Of a stretch of DNA of 64,000 nucleotides, positions 21,224-31,561 are shown one piece after another. Positions within the stretch are counted from its first letter, which is position 1. Each line of letters opens with the position of its first letter. The notes under the pieces are model-generated. The model was given only the letters and a program-made list of their open reading frames with translations, ran no database searches and was not told the origin of the DNA. Location: assembly GCA_913050325.1 (NCBI GenBank), contig CAJWZP010000003.1, forward strand, positions 62,001 through 126,000, given 5' to 3'. The translations under genes were made by a program, and so were the position numbers. This stretch comes from an uncultured bacterium (GTDB lineage Bacteria > Desulfobacterota_D > UBA1144).

Positions 21224-21956
21224 CGATGTTAATATTAAATTTTTTAAACTTATTATCTGTATAATTTGTTGTTAGTGGAGTTATTGTTACATAACCATTT
21301 TTTAAAGCATTTATATCACTTCCATTTTTTGACTTATAACTTAAATCATTACCGCCAATCCAATGATACTCATATCCTCTTGGATCTTTTTTGGTTAATA
21401 TTCTATGACCATATGCTCTTTGTCCTTGTTTTGTAAATTTAATACCTTTTATATCTTCTTCGATTAAATTAGGAAAATTAATATTTAAGAAAAAATTTTT
21501 AACTTTAGTCTTTATTATTTTATCTAATATTTTGCTAAATAGATTTGCACAATTATCAAACTTTGGATTTTTTTTATTACCAATTGATACAGCAATGGCA
21601 TTAATACCATGTAAATAGCCTTCTCTCGCGGCACCCACTGTTCCTGAATAGTTTATATCATCTCCAACATTTGCACCATCATTAATACCCGATATTACTA
21701 AATGAAATTTTTCGTGGATTTTATCACTATTAATTGCAAAATTTACACAATCTGCAGGGAGACCCGAGACCGAATAAATATCCTTCTTAATCTTTTTACA
21801 TCTCAAAGGTCTATTTAAGCTAATAGAATGACTTGTAGTGCTTTGATTATTTTCAGGTGCTACTATAATAACTCTACCAAATCTTAATAAATATTTTTTT
21901 AGGATATTGATTCCATCAGCTCTATAACCATCATCATTTGTTAACAATATATTCAT
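21210..21956 (-). CDS. surE: 5'-nucleotidase SurE
   Basis: ILLTNDDGYRADGI, APENNQSTTSHSIS, VISGINDGANVGDDINYSGTVGAAREG. Confidence 0.96.
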   Translation of the reverse strand: MNILLTNDDGYRADGINILKKYLLRFGRVIIVAPENNQSTTSHSISLNRPLRCKKIKKDIYSVSGLPADCVNFAINSDKIHEKFHLVISGINDGANVGDDINYSGTVGAAREGYLHGINAIAVSIGNKKNPKFDNCANLFSKILDKIIKTKVKNFFLNINFPNLIEEDIKGIKFTKQGQRAYGHRILTKKDPRGYEYHWIGGNDLSYKSKNGSDINALKNGYVTITPLTTNYTDNKFKKFNINIDDKR

Positions 21957-21964
21957 AAATTAAA

Positions 21965-22037
21965 TCGGGGTGATTGGACTTGAACCAACGACCCCTGGTC
22001 CCCCAGACCAGTGCGCTACCAGCTGCGCCACACCCCG
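21965..22037 (-). tRNA. tRNA-Pro(GGG)
   Basis: Reverse complement CGGGGTG...CACCCCG acceptor; anticodon stem ctggt-ctGGGgg-accag; GGTTCAAGTCC T-arm. Confidence 0.95.
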
Positions 22038-22041
22038 TTAT

Positions 22042-22383
22042 TTATGGAGCATCAATAATTTTTTGAATTTTATTTTTAATAATTTGTAATTTTTTGATAA
22101 TATTTTTTTCCCTATCAATTTTTTCAGATAATTTCTTATCAAAATTATTATAATTTGTATTTATTTTAATTTCATTATGAAATTTATTTAAACTTATTAT
22201 AATTTCTATAGCATCATGATGATATAATTTATGAGTATAACCTGAAGTAGTTCTAAGTTGTTTTTTTAATGACTCAAATTTATTAGTCCAATATCTTATT
22301 TTAGATGAACTAACGCCTGTTATTTTTTCTAATTCTCCAATCTTATAGTAATATTTAATTTTTTCATCTGAGACTGACAACAT
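22042..22383 (-). CDS. MerR-family transcriptional regulator
   Basis: YYKIGELEKITGVSSSKIRYWTNKFESLKKQLRTTSGYTHKLYHHDAIEII. Confidence 0.85.
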   Translation of the reverse strand: MLSVSDEKIKYYYKIGELEKITGVSSSKIRYWTNKFESLKKQLRTTSGYTHKLYHHDAIEIIISLNKFHNEIKINTNYNNFDKKLSEKIDREKNIIKKLQIIKNKIQKIIDAP

Positions 22384-22407
22384 TAAATGAAAATAAGATA
22401 TTAAATT

Positions 22408-23003
22408 TTATCTGTCAATTGATTTTATTTTAAAACTATTTCTATGGAGAAATGATCTTTGAAATTTTCTTATGTTTTCAATATGTTCTTTTGTACCATA
22501 TCCAACATTGTTATATAAATTGTAAAAAGGAAAAATTCTATCATATTTTCTGATAATAAAATCTCTAATAAATTTTGCTATTATTGATGCTGCTCCAATA
22601 ATTTTACATTTATCATCACCTTTGATAATTTTAAATTGTTCACAATCTAAATTTGGTATTTTTTTGTCTCCATCAACAAATATAAAATCTACAGGATTAT
22701 CTAAATCAACAATTGATTTTCTCATAGCTTCAAAGGTTGCAAATGAAATATTAGTTTTATCGATGAATCTGTTTGAAGAAAATCCCAATCCAAATTTACA
22801 TTTAGTTAATAAGAATTTTCCAACAAATTCATTTCTTTTTTTTTCTGATAATTTTTTAGAATCTTTAATTAAGCTCATATTTAATGATAGAAATTCTTGA
22901 TTTAATAATACGCAACAAGCTATAACAGGGCCAAATAAAGAACCTTTTCCTACTTCATCAATCCCAATAATATTTTTATATTTTTTAAGTGCATTGGATT
23001 CAT
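22408..23003 (-). CDS. rnhB: Ribonuclease HII; true start unclear (track ORF 22408-22878 omits catalytic N-terminus)
   Basis: Reading upstream of 22878 in frame gives KKYKNIIGIDEVGKGSLFGPVIACCVLLNQEFLSLN then MSLIKDSKKLSEKKR; IDEVGKGS is the RNase HII active site. Confidence 0.85.
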
Positions 23004-23012
23004 AAGTAGAAA

Positions 23013-23906
23013 TTATATTTTCTGAATTTTCTTTAATCTTTTTAATTCCTCGTTAATTTTCTTGTAATATTTTGGATCTAACTTAGTCAACGGTAACCTT
23101 AATTCGTTTTTTATTAGATTATTTTTTGCTAGTGCATATTTTATGGGTATCGGATTTGTTTCAACAAATAATAGTTTATTAATCTTTTTTAAATAAGAAT
23201 TTATTTGATTTGATTTCTTTATATTGTTACTCATGTAGAAATTATACATTTGAGAGCAATAGTGTGGATATAGATTTGATGTTACTGAAATAAATCCACT
23301 ACCTCCATTCTTTAAAATATCTAGATTAAGGTTATCCTCTCCAGATAATATTAAAAATTTCTCAGTACATTTTTTTTTAATTTCAATAATTTTTTTTAAA
23401 TCTCCGCTAGCTTCTTTAATTCCTATTATGTTTTTATTCTTTTTTTCAAGTTCTTGAATTGTTTTAGAATCTAAACTAATTACTGATCTACCTGGAATGT
23501 TATATAAAATTATTGGCAATTTAGTATTGGATGCTATTGAATTAAAATGATTATATAATCCTCTTTGTGTGGGTTTATTATAATATGGAACAACTTGTAA
23601 ACTTGCATCAGCACCAAGAGATTCAGCTTTTTTTGTTAATTCAATTGCTTCTTGTGTTGAATTTGATCCTGTGCCTGCTATAACTGGAATTCTTCTTTTT
23701 ACCTCTTTAACTGTAATTTCAATAACTTTTATATGCTCTTTATGGCTCAAGGTAGGTGATTCCCCAGTTGTTCCACATGGTACAAGTCCGTGAACACCAT
23801 TATCAATTTGTCTCTTTATTAACTTTTTTAAATTCTTTTCATCAACTTTACCAAGTGAATTAAATGGTGTAACCAATGCTGTTATACAACCACGAATATT
23901 AACCAT
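23013..23906 (-). CDS. dapA: 4-hydroxy-tetrahydrodipicolinate synthase
   Basis: GCITALVTPFN, GLVPCGTTGESPTLSHKEH, LPIILYNIPGRS, IIGIKEASGD. Confidence 0.96.
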   Translation of the reverse strand: MVNIRGCITALVTPFNSLGKVDEKNLKKLIKRQIDNGVHGLVPCGTTGESPTLSHKEHIKVIEITVKEVKRRIPVIAGTGSNSTQEAIELTKKAESLGADASLQVVPYYNKPTQRGLYNHFNSIASNTKLPIILYNIPGRSVISLDSKTIQELEKKNKNIIGIKEASGDLKKIIEIKKKCTEKFLILSGEDNLNLDILKNGGSGFISVTSNLYPHYCSQMYNFYMSNNIKKSNQINSYLKKINKLLFVETNPIPIKYALAKNNLIKNELRLPLTKLDPKYYKKINEELKRLKKIQKI

Positions 23907-23927
23907 GCATATATTCTACAACACATA

Positions 23928-24935
23928 TTACATTACTAAAAGTTCTGCAATTTGAACCGCGTTTAAGGCGGCACCTTTCCTAATTTGGTCACCAACAATC
24001 CAAGCAGATATGGCATTTTTTTTTGTGAAATCCTTCCTTATTCTACCTATTATGCAGTTGTCTTTATTGGTTGAATCTAATGGTGTCGGATATTGATTTT
24101 TCTTTATATTGTCACTGATATCAATACCTGGAAATTTTTTAATTTCATTTTTAATTTTATTGATATTAAAACTTTTTTTAAATTCTATATTTAAACTTAT
24201 ACTATGTGATCGCATAACAGGAACTCTAACAGTTGTTGCGGAGAATGATATATCTTTATTGTCTAATATTTTTCGTGATTCATTATGAAGTTTCATCTCT
24301 TCTTCTGTAAAACCATTATCAAGAAAATTACCAATTTTTGGTATAACATTGAAGGTAATATTTTTATCAAAAACATTTTTTCTTATTTTATCTTCATTTT
24401 TATAGAATCTAGTATTATGAATTAATTCATCAATTCCAGAATTCCCTGCACCTGAAACTGATTGAAAGCTGGTAGCGACGACTCTAACAATTTTATTGGA
24501 GTTGTCGATTGGTTTTATACCCATTAAGCTTATAATTGTAGTACAGTTTGGGTTAGCAATAATTTTTCTTTTAGTTTTTTTTATTGCACCAGAATTAATC
24601 TCTGGAACAATTAAAGGAATATCTTTATTAAGTCTAAAAGCTGAACTATTATCTATGACGTAAGAACCAAGCTTTTCACAAATTGGTGCATAGATTTTAC
24701 TTAATTTGGAACCTGCGGCAAAAAAAACAATATCAAGGTTTTCTAAATTTTTCTTACTAATTAAGTTTAATTTATATCTATTTTTCTTAAAGGTAATTCT
24801 CTTTCCTAAGGATTTTTTAGAGGCAAAAAGTTTTAACTCAGAAATAGGAAATTTTCTATTATCTAATATTTTTAATATTTCCTTACCAACAGCTCCTGTA
24901 GCACCTACAATCCCAATTCTCATTTTAATTATCAA
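23928..24935 (-). CDS. asd: Aspartate-semialdehyde dehydrogenase
   Basis: GIVGATGAVGKEIL, IANPNCTTIISLM, ATSFQSVSGAGNSGIDEL. Confidence 0.96.
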   Translation of the reverse strand: MIIKMRIGIVGATGAVGKEILKILDNRKFPISELKLFASKKSLGKRITFKKNRYKLNLISKKNLENLDIVFFAAGSKLSKIYAPICEKLGSYVIDNSSAFRLNKDIPLIVPEINSGAIKKTKRKIIANPNCTTIISLMGIKPIDNSNKIVRVVATSFQSVSGAGNSGIDELIHNTRFYKNEDKIRKNVFDKNITFNVIPKIGNFLDNGFTEEEMKLHNESRKILDNKDISFSATTVRVPVMRSHSISLNIEFKKSFNINKIKNEIKKFPGIDISDNIKKNQYPTPLDSTNKDNCIIGRIRKDFTKKNAISAWIVGDQIRKGAALNAVQIAELLVM

Positions 24936-25362
24936 TGCTCCTAATATTTTTCATCTCAGCTTTATCTACTTTAGTATTGTGCCAGCCATCTATAATTTTT
25001 TTTATATTTTCTCTATCAACTGACATTATTCCCATTGTAAGTATATTCGAATCATTCCATTTTTTTGCACATATTGCAATTTCCTCTGTATTACATAGAC
25101 TAGCTCTAATGCCTTGGAATCTGTTTGCAACAATTGTTACACCTGTCCCTGTATAGCAAAATATTATTCCCTTATCTATTTCCTTTGATTGAATATCAAT
25201 TGATATATTTTTAGCAATTTCTACCCATGAAATTTTTTCATTATTTATTGTTCCATATAGCTTTATAATAAATCCCATATTTTCTAAAATAGTCTTAGTT
25301 TTTTTAACAATTTCGTCATCACTATCAGCACCAAGTCCAATTTTAAGCTTTTTTAAATTCAT
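24925..25362 (-). CDS. rpiB: Ribose-5-phosphate isomerase B (RpiB/LacAB family)
   Basis: IGLGADSDD, GIIFCYTGTGVTIVANRFQGIRASLC. Confidence 0.85.
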   Translation of the reverse strand: MNLKKLKIGLGADSDDEIVKKTKTILENMGFIIKLYGTINNEKISWVEIAKNISIDIQSKEIDKGIIFCYTGTGVTIVANRFQGIRASLCNTEEIAICAKKWNDSNILTMGIMSVDRENIKKIIDGWHNTKVDKAEMKNIRSIDN

Positions 25363-25370
25363 TTTACTTT

Positions 25371-28085
25371 CTATATATTTAAATATTTACCCGTGACTGA
25401 ATTTGTATTTTTTGAAATCTCTTCAGGGGTTCCACACGCAATAACATTTCCTCCTTTATCACCACCACCCGGGCCAATATCAATTACATAATCTGCTATC
25501 TTTATTATATCTATATTATGTTCAATAATTAAAACAGTATTTCCCCTATCTACAATCATATTGAAAGTTTTTATTAATTTCCTTAAGTCATCAACATGTA
25601 ATCCAACAGATGGCTCATCTAATATAAATAAAACGTTTTTTTTGTTTTTAGATGTTAGATATTTAGCAATTTTAATTCTTTGGGACTCCCCACCTGATAA
25701 CGTACTAGATGGTTGTCCAAGTTTTAGATATCCTAATCCTACATCAACTAAAATATTTAATAATTCAATGATCTTTTTATTTTTTTTAAAAAAAATTGTT
25801 GCTTCATCAATTGTTAAATCCAATATCTCAATTATATTTTTATTTAAAAATTTTATATTTAATATTTCATCTTTAAATCTCTTACCGTTACAAACTTCAC
25901 ATTCTATTTCGACATCCGAAAGAAACTGCATTTCAATTGTTTCTTTACCTTCTCCTTTACAGTGTTCACATCTTCCACCAGCAGTATTAAATGAAAAATT
26001 TCCAGGAGTAAAATTCAATTCCCTCGCTTCTTCTGTTTCAGACATTATTTTTCTTATCTCATCATATATTTTCAAATAACTAGCCGGATTTGATCTTGTA
26101 CTTTTTCCTATTGGTTCTTGTGTAATCATTACAATTTCATCAATATTTTTTAATCCTTTGATTTGATCAATATTTCCCGCATTTTCAAAACTTTGACCAA
26201 ATTCTTTAATTGCATTTCCATAAAAACAGTCATAGATAAGTGAGCTTTTTCCTGACCCTGAGACGCCAGTTATTGCTGATATTAGATTCAATGGAATTCT
26301 TATATCAACATTCTTAATATTATTTTTTGATGCGCCTTTAATGATAATGAATTCATTTGCTTTTCGCCTTTTATTTGGAATCTCTATTTTTTCTTTACCA
26401 AATAAATATTTTCCAGTTATGGAATTATGATTTTTCTTTAGGCCTTTTGGATTACCATAATATACTACATCACCACCGAGTTGCCCTGCTTTAGGACCCA
26501 TCTCAACAATCCAATCAGCTTTTTTAATAATATCTAAATCATGTTCAATTAAAATTACTGTGTTGTCTAAATATTGAAGATCTTTGATTGTTTTAAATAA
26601 TTTTTCCACATCCATTTGATGAAGTCCTATAGATGGTTCATCTAATACATAAAGTGTATCTGTTAGTTCTGATCCCAATTGTTGAGCAAGGTTTACCCTT
26701 TGAGCTTCTCCACCAGATAGAGTTCTAGAGAGTCTCGACATAGTTAAATAATCTAATCCAACTTCTCTCAAATATTTTAATCTTGACTTTATTTGCTTCA
26801 TTGGTTCATCTATTATTTTTAAATCTTTTTCTTTAACTTTAAGACTAGTAAACATCTTTAAAAGATCATCAACATTTAATTCTCCAATATCTTTTAATGT
26901 TTTATTTTTTAATTTTACGTTTGAAGCAAGAACGCCAACCTTGGAACCATTACACTTTATACATTCATTGGGCGATCTGTATTTTGATAATAAAACTCTG
27001 ACATGCATTTTATATGCTTTTGCTTCTAATCTTTTAAAAATTCCTCTAAGCCCTTTGTATTCATCATCGCCATTTAATAAAAGATTTATAGTTTTTTTTG
27101 ATAATTTTTTAAATGGTATTTCTGTATCAATTTTTAATCTATTACAAAATTCCATGAATCTTTTCTTTGGAAAAGAGAGAGATGGCCTATTAAGAATTGA
27201 AATACATCCTTGATGAATAGATAAGTTTTTGTCTTGCACAAGTAAATCAATATCTGGTAGAAGAACATTGCCAAAGCCTTTGCACTCCTTACAGGCACCA
27301 TCTGGGCTATTAAAAGAAAATTTATTTGGTGATAGAGATTTATATTCTTTTAAACAATTTGGGCAACTGAATTCTTTTTTATAGTCCTTTGACTCATTTG
27401 TTTCACTATTGTCAAAAATTGTTACCGTTTTAAAAGTTTGAAAAGCTAACTCTAGAGATTCAATTATTCTAGATTTATTTTTTAAATTTGATTGAATATT
27501 ATCAAATAAAGGAAAGTTTATTTTTTCCTCAGATGAAATATTTAATAATTCCGGTTTGCCATTCAATATATGCTCGACAACACCAATTTTTTTTAATTCT
27601 TTAGTGGAAATATTTTGAATATTTTTTCCACATATATAAATTTTTTCATCTTTATATTCTTTAATTAAATTATCACATATCTGACTATTGGATAAATTCT
27701 CACATTTATCTCCACATTCAGGGCAATGTATCTCTCCAATTTTACTAAAAATAATTCTTATAAAATCATAAATTTCAGTCATCGTCCCCACGGTGGATCT
27801 TGAATTTTTAATGTTATTTCTGCTTTCAATACAAATAGATGGAGGAAGTCCCTCTAAACTATATACATCAGGTTTTTCAATTTTTTCTAAGAATTGTCTT
27901 GCATAGGTTGACATTGACTCAAGATATCTTCTGCGACTCTCAGAGTGAATTGTATCCAAAGCAAGAGAAGATTTTCCAGACCCAGATAAGCCAGTTATTA
28001 CAGATAACGAATACCAAGGGATTTCTAAATCAATATTGTTTAAATTATTGGCATTTGCACCTTTTATACTAATCTTTTTATTCAC
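25371..28085 (-). CDS. uvrA: Excinuclease ABC subunit A
   Basis: Two ABC ATPase cassettes ([22 protein letters not shown]), zinc CxxC motifs, [16 protein letters not shown] signatures. Confidence 0.97.
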   Translation of the reverse strand: MNKKISIKGANANNLNNIDLEIPWYSLSVITGLSGSGKSSLALDTIHSESRRRYLESMSTYARQFLEKIEKPDVYSLEGLPPSICIESRNNIKNSRSTVGTMTEIYDFIRIIFSKIGEIHCPECGDKCENLSNSQICDNLIKEYKDEKIYICGKNIQNISTKELKKIGVVEHILNGKPELLNISSEEKINFPLFDNIQSNLKNKSRIIESLELAFQTFKTVTIFDNSETNESKDYKKEFSCPNCLKEYKSLSPNKFSFNSPDGACKECKGFGNVLLPDIDLLVQDKNLSIHQGCISILNRPSLSFPKKRFMEFCNRLKIDTEIPFKKLSKKTINLLLNGDDEYKGLRGIFKRLEAKAYKMHVRVLLSKYRSPNECIKCNGSKVGVLASNVKLKNKTLKDIGELNVDDLLKMFTSLKVKEKDLKIIDEPMKQIKSRLKYLREVGLDYLTMSRLSRTLSGGEAQRVNLAQQLGSELTDTLYVLDEPSIGLHQMDVEKLFKTIKDLQYLDNTVILIEHDLDIIKKADWIVEMGPKAGQLGGDVVYYGNPKGLKKNHNSITGKYLFGKEKIEIPNKRRKANEFIIIKGASKNNIKNVDIRIPLNLISAITGVSGSGKSSLIYDCFYGNAIKEFGQSFENAGNIDQIKGLKNIDEIVMITQEPIGKSTRSNPASYLKIYDEIRKIMSETEEARELNFTPGNFSFNTAGGRCEHCKGEGKETIEMQFLSDVEIECEVCNGKRFKDEILNIKFLNKNIIEILDLTIDEATIFFKKNKKIIELLNILVDVGLGYLKLGQPSSTLSGGESQRIKIAKYLTSKNKKNVLFILDEPSVGLHVDDLRKLIKTFNMIVDRGNTVLIIEHNIDIIKIADYVIDIGPGGGDKGGNVIACGTPEEISKNTNSVTGKYLNI

Positions 28086-28153
28086 ATTATTATTTTAACC
28101 ATTTTTTTGATACCTTGAATTTTTTTAACAATCGAGTAATTTATTTTTATCTA

Positions 28154-29401
28154 ATGAATTCCTATAAAGAACAAGATCCGGAAATTTACTCAATAATTTA
28201 TGATGAAGTTTTGCGTCAAGAAAATGAACTTCAAATGATCGCATCTGAAAATTATGCAAGTAAAGCAGTAATGGATGCAGTTGGATCTGTTTTAACTAAT
28301 AAATATGCTGAGGGCTATCCGCAGAAAAGGTATTATGGTGGATGTGAATTTGTTGATAAAGCTGAAGAACTTGCAATTTCCAGAGCCAAAAAGCTCTTTG
28401 GAGCTGAGGCAGTTAATGTTCAACCTCATTCCGGTGCGCAAGCAAATATGGCGGTTTTTTTAGGCTTTCTTCAGCCTGGAGATACTGTTTTAGGCATGAG
28501 CCTAGACCATGGAGGCCATTTATCTCATGGTTCAAAGGTAAATTTTTCTGGAAGAATCTATAATTCAATTTTTTATGGGGTAAAAGAGAGTGATTTTTTG
28601 ATTGATTATGATCAAGTAGAGGATTTAGCAATTAAAAATAAACCTAAGCTTATTATTGCCGGTTGGAGCTCTTACCCTAGAGATTTAGACTATGCAAGGT
28701 TTAGAGAAATAGCTGATAAATCTGGTTCCTTATTATTGGCAGATATAGCTCATCCCTCAGGTTTAATTGCTGCGGGTTTATATTCTGATCCCGTTCCATA
28801 TTGTGATTTTGTTACTTCCACAACTCATAAAACATTACGAGGCCCTAGAGGTGGAATTATCATGATGAAAGAGGAACATGCAAAAATAATTAATAGTAGA
28901 GTCTTCCCCGGAACTCAGGGCGGACCACTAATGAACACGATAGCGGCTAAGGCCATAGCTTTTAACGAAGCACTTGATAATTCTTTTAAACTTTACCAAG
29001 AGCAAGTTTTAGTAAATTCTAAATTGCTTGCCAGTCTATTGATAGATAGTGGTTTTGAATGCATAACTGGCGGAACCGATACTCATTTAGTTCTACTTGA
29101 TCTTAGAAATTCAGGAGTTACCGGGAAAGATGCTGAAAAAGCTTTATCTGATGCAGGAATTACTACTAATAAAAATGCTATACCTTTCGATCCTCAACCT
29201 CCTGCAGTTGCGTCCGGGGTAAGAATTGGTACACCTGGAATTACAACCAGAGGAATGAAAGAAAATGAAGTTAAAATAATTGCAAAATTGATTACTGATG
29301 CAATAAAAAATCATAATAATGAAAAAGTATTAGTAGAATGTAGACAAAAAGTTAATGAATTGTGCTCAAAATTTCCAATATATAGTGATTTAATATCATA
29401 A
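28154..29401 (+). CDS. glyA: Serine hydroxymethyltransferase (likely start MNSYKEQ; track ORF begins 28115)
   Basis: [45 protein letters not shown]. Confidence 0.97.
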   Translation: MNSYKEQDPEIYSIIYDEVLRQENELQMIASENYASKAVMDAVGSVLTNKYAEGYPQKRYYGGCEFVDKAEELAISRAKKLFGAEAVNVQPHSGAQANMAVFLGFLQPGDTVLGMSLDHGGHLSHGSKVNFSGRIYNSIFYGVKESDFLIDYDQVEDLAIKNKPKLIIAGWSSYPRDLDYARFREIADKSGSLLLADIAHPSGLIAAGLYSDPVPYCDFVTSTTHKTLRGPRGGIIMMKEEHAKIINSRVFPGTQGGPLMNTIAAKAIAFNEALDNSFKLYQEQVLVNSKLLASLLIDSGFECITGGTDTHLVLLDLRNSGVTGKDAEKALSDAGITTNKNAIPFDPQPPAVASGVRIGTPGITTRGMKENEVKIIAKLITDAIKNHNNEKVLVECRQKVNELCSKFPIYSDLIS

Positions 29402-29443
29402 TCTTATACATTAAAATTGTTCTTTTTTATGATAATATGAATT

Positions 29444-29896
29444 ATGTTTTGTGATTGTGGTTCATCCGATGGTTCTCGCGTAATTGATTCAAGGCAAAGT
29501 TCTGATACGAAATCAATAAGAAGAAGACGAGAATGTATTAAATGTGGAAAAAGATTTACAACTTATGAGCGAGTAGAGGAACACGAACTTATAGTTGTAA
29601 AAAAAGATGGCTCTACTCAAGAGTATGATAAATCAAAAATAATATCTGGAATTTTAAGAGCTTGTGAAAAAAGACCTGTAAGCATAAAGCAGATTGAAAA
29701 TATAGTCTTTCTAATTGAGAAAAAACTAATTGAAAGTGGTAAACGCGAAGTAAGCTCTATTGAAATTGGCGATTCTGTTATAAGGAATCTTTATGAAATT
29801 GACCAAGTTGCATATATAAGATTTGCTTCTGTTTATAGATCGTTTGATGATTTAAATGAATTTCTTAGTGAACTAAATAATATTTTAAAAAAATAA
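29444..29896 (+). CDS. nrdR: Transcriptional repressor NrdR
   Basis: MFCDCGSSDGSRVIDSRQSSDTKSIRRRRECIKCGKRFTTYERVE. Confidence 0.95.
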   Translation: MFCDCGSSDGSRVIDSRQSSDTKSIRRRRECIKCGKRFTTYERVEEHELIVVKKDGSTQEYDKSKIISGILRACEKRPVSIKQIENIVFLIEKKLIESGKREVSSIEIGDSVIRNLYEIDQVAYIRFASVYRSFDDLNEFLSELNNILKK

Positions 29897-29898
29897 TT

Positions 29899-30651
29899 AT
29901 GTTAATAGATACTCATTCACACCTTGCTGATATAAAAAAAATAGATAAACTTTTATCAGATTGCAAAAATAATTTCGTTACTGAAATAATATCAATTTCA
30001 ACAAATATAGATGATTCTAGAAAAAATGTTGTTATTTCTAATGATTTTCAAAATATTTATTGTTCAGTTGGAATTCATCCCGGTGAGATATTAAATACTG
30101 ATCTTCAAAGTCTAGATGAGATAGAACAATTGGCACATAATCCATATTGTAAAGCTATTGGAGAAATTGGACTAGATTTTTATTACAAGCCTTATGATAA
30201 GAAATTACAATTAAATTTTTTTGAAAAACAAATAGAGATTTCCGAAAAATTAAACCTCCCATTTATAATACATTGTAGAGATGCATACCAAGATGCCATT
30301 AAATTTCTTAAAAAAAGAAAGCCACAAGTTCAATTTGTTTTTCATTGTTTTACAGAGAATTATGAAACAGCTAAACAAATCTTAGACTTAGGTGGCTATA
30401 TATCTTTTACAGGCATAATAACATTTAAAAAATCAGCTAGTTTAAGAGAATTAATAAAGAAAATACCTATTGAATCTTTTATGATAGAGACTGATTCTCC
30501 TTACCTTTCTCCTGAACCGAAAAGAGGTAAAATTAACAATTCATCCAACCTAATATATATTGCTGAGTGTATATCAAAAACATTGAATATAGATTTTGAA
30601 AAATTAGGACAACAATTAAGATTTAATTCTGTTAAATTTTTTAACATATGA
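29899..30651 (+). CDS. tatD: TatD-family metal-dependent hydrolase
   Basis: LIDTHSHLAD, SVGIHPGE, AIGEIGLDFYY, ETDSPYLSPEPKRG. Confidence 0.93.
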   Translation: MLIDTHSHLADIKKIDKLLSDCKNNFVTEIISISTNIDDSRKNVVISNDFQNIYCSVGIHPGEILNTDLQSLDEIEQLAHNPYCKAIGEIGLDFYYKPYDKKLQLNFFEKQIEISEKLNLPFIIHCRDAYQDAIKFLKKRKPQVQFVFHCFTENYETAKQILDLGGYISFTGIITFKKSASLRELIKKIPIESFMIETDSPYLSPEPKRGKINNSSNLIYIAECISKTLNIDFEKLGQQLRFNSVKFFNI

Positions 30652-31559
30652 AGAAAATAATAATTACTTTGGGGGACTATAATGGGATTGGGCCAAAATG
30701 TGTCGAAGGTGCATTAAATAAATTAAATTCTAAAAGAACAAAATTTTATCTTGTCGGAGATAAAAGTATCTTTAAAAGATTAAAGTTTAAATCTAGTCTT
30801 AATGTTGAAATTTTAGAGAGAAACAATAAGGTTATTTTTAATCCTGGAAAAGCTAGTGTTTATTCAGGTCGTGCATCAATTGATTACTTGAACTATGCTT
30901 TAGATTTTATGAAAAAAAATGATATACATTCTTTAGTTACAATGCCAATAAGTAAAGAAGCTATATCAAAAGCAGGATCAAAATTTAAAGGTCATACAGA
31001 TATGTTACAAAAAAAATTTAATGTTGATGAAGTGGTAATGGCATTTTGGTCTAATAAAATTAAAGTTACTTTATCTACTATTCATGTTCCATTAAGTAAA
31101 GTTTTAAATAATATAAATACTGAAAAGCTAATTAAACAAATAAAAATTATCAATGAAAATTTTACAAAGATATTAAACCGTAAACCCTCAATTGCTCTTT
31201 GTTCAATAAACCCTCATGCTTCAGAAAATGGAACTCTAGGATCAGAGGATTTGGATATTACAATTCCCGCTTATAAAAAATTAAAAAAAAATGGAGTTAA
31301 TATTTCAGCGCCTTACCCATCAGATACATTATTCAGTAAGAAAAATATTGATAAGTATGATATTTTCCATGCAATATATCACGACCAAGGTTTAATTCCT
31401 TTCAAAATGCTATCTTTTGATACAGGTGTTAATTTTACATTAAATTTACCCATAATAAGGACTTCTCCAGATCATGGTACAGCATATGATATAGCCTGGA
31501 AAAAAGAACCTAGCTATTTAAGTACCCAAGAAGCTATCAAATTAGCTCAAAAGTTATAA
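30648..31559 (+). CDS. pdxA: 4-hydroxythreonine-4-phosphate dehydrogenase
   Basis: TLGDYNGIGPKC, GHTDMLQ, ALCSINPHASENGTLG, IYHDQGLIPFK. Confidence 0.94.
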   Translation: MKKIIITLGDYNGIGPKCVEGALNKLNSKRTKFYLVGDKSIFKRLKFKSSLNVEILERNNKVIFNPGKASVYSGRASIDYLNYALDFMKKNDIHSLVTMPISKEAISKAGSKFKGHTDMLQKKFNVDEVVMAFWSNKIKVTLSTIHVPLSKVLNNINTEKLIKQIKIINENFTKILNRKPSIALCSINPHASENGTLGSEDLDITIPAYKKLKKNGVNISAPYPSDTLFSKKNIDKYDIFHAIYHDQGLIPFKMLSFDTGVNFTLNLPIIRTSPDHGTAYDIAWKKEPSYLSTQEAIKLAQKL

Positions 31560-31561
31560 AT

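Noticed and set aside
28086-28153. Possible riboswitch upstream of glyA
   Set aside because: Short AT-rich divergent spacer without recognisable conserved riboswitch core
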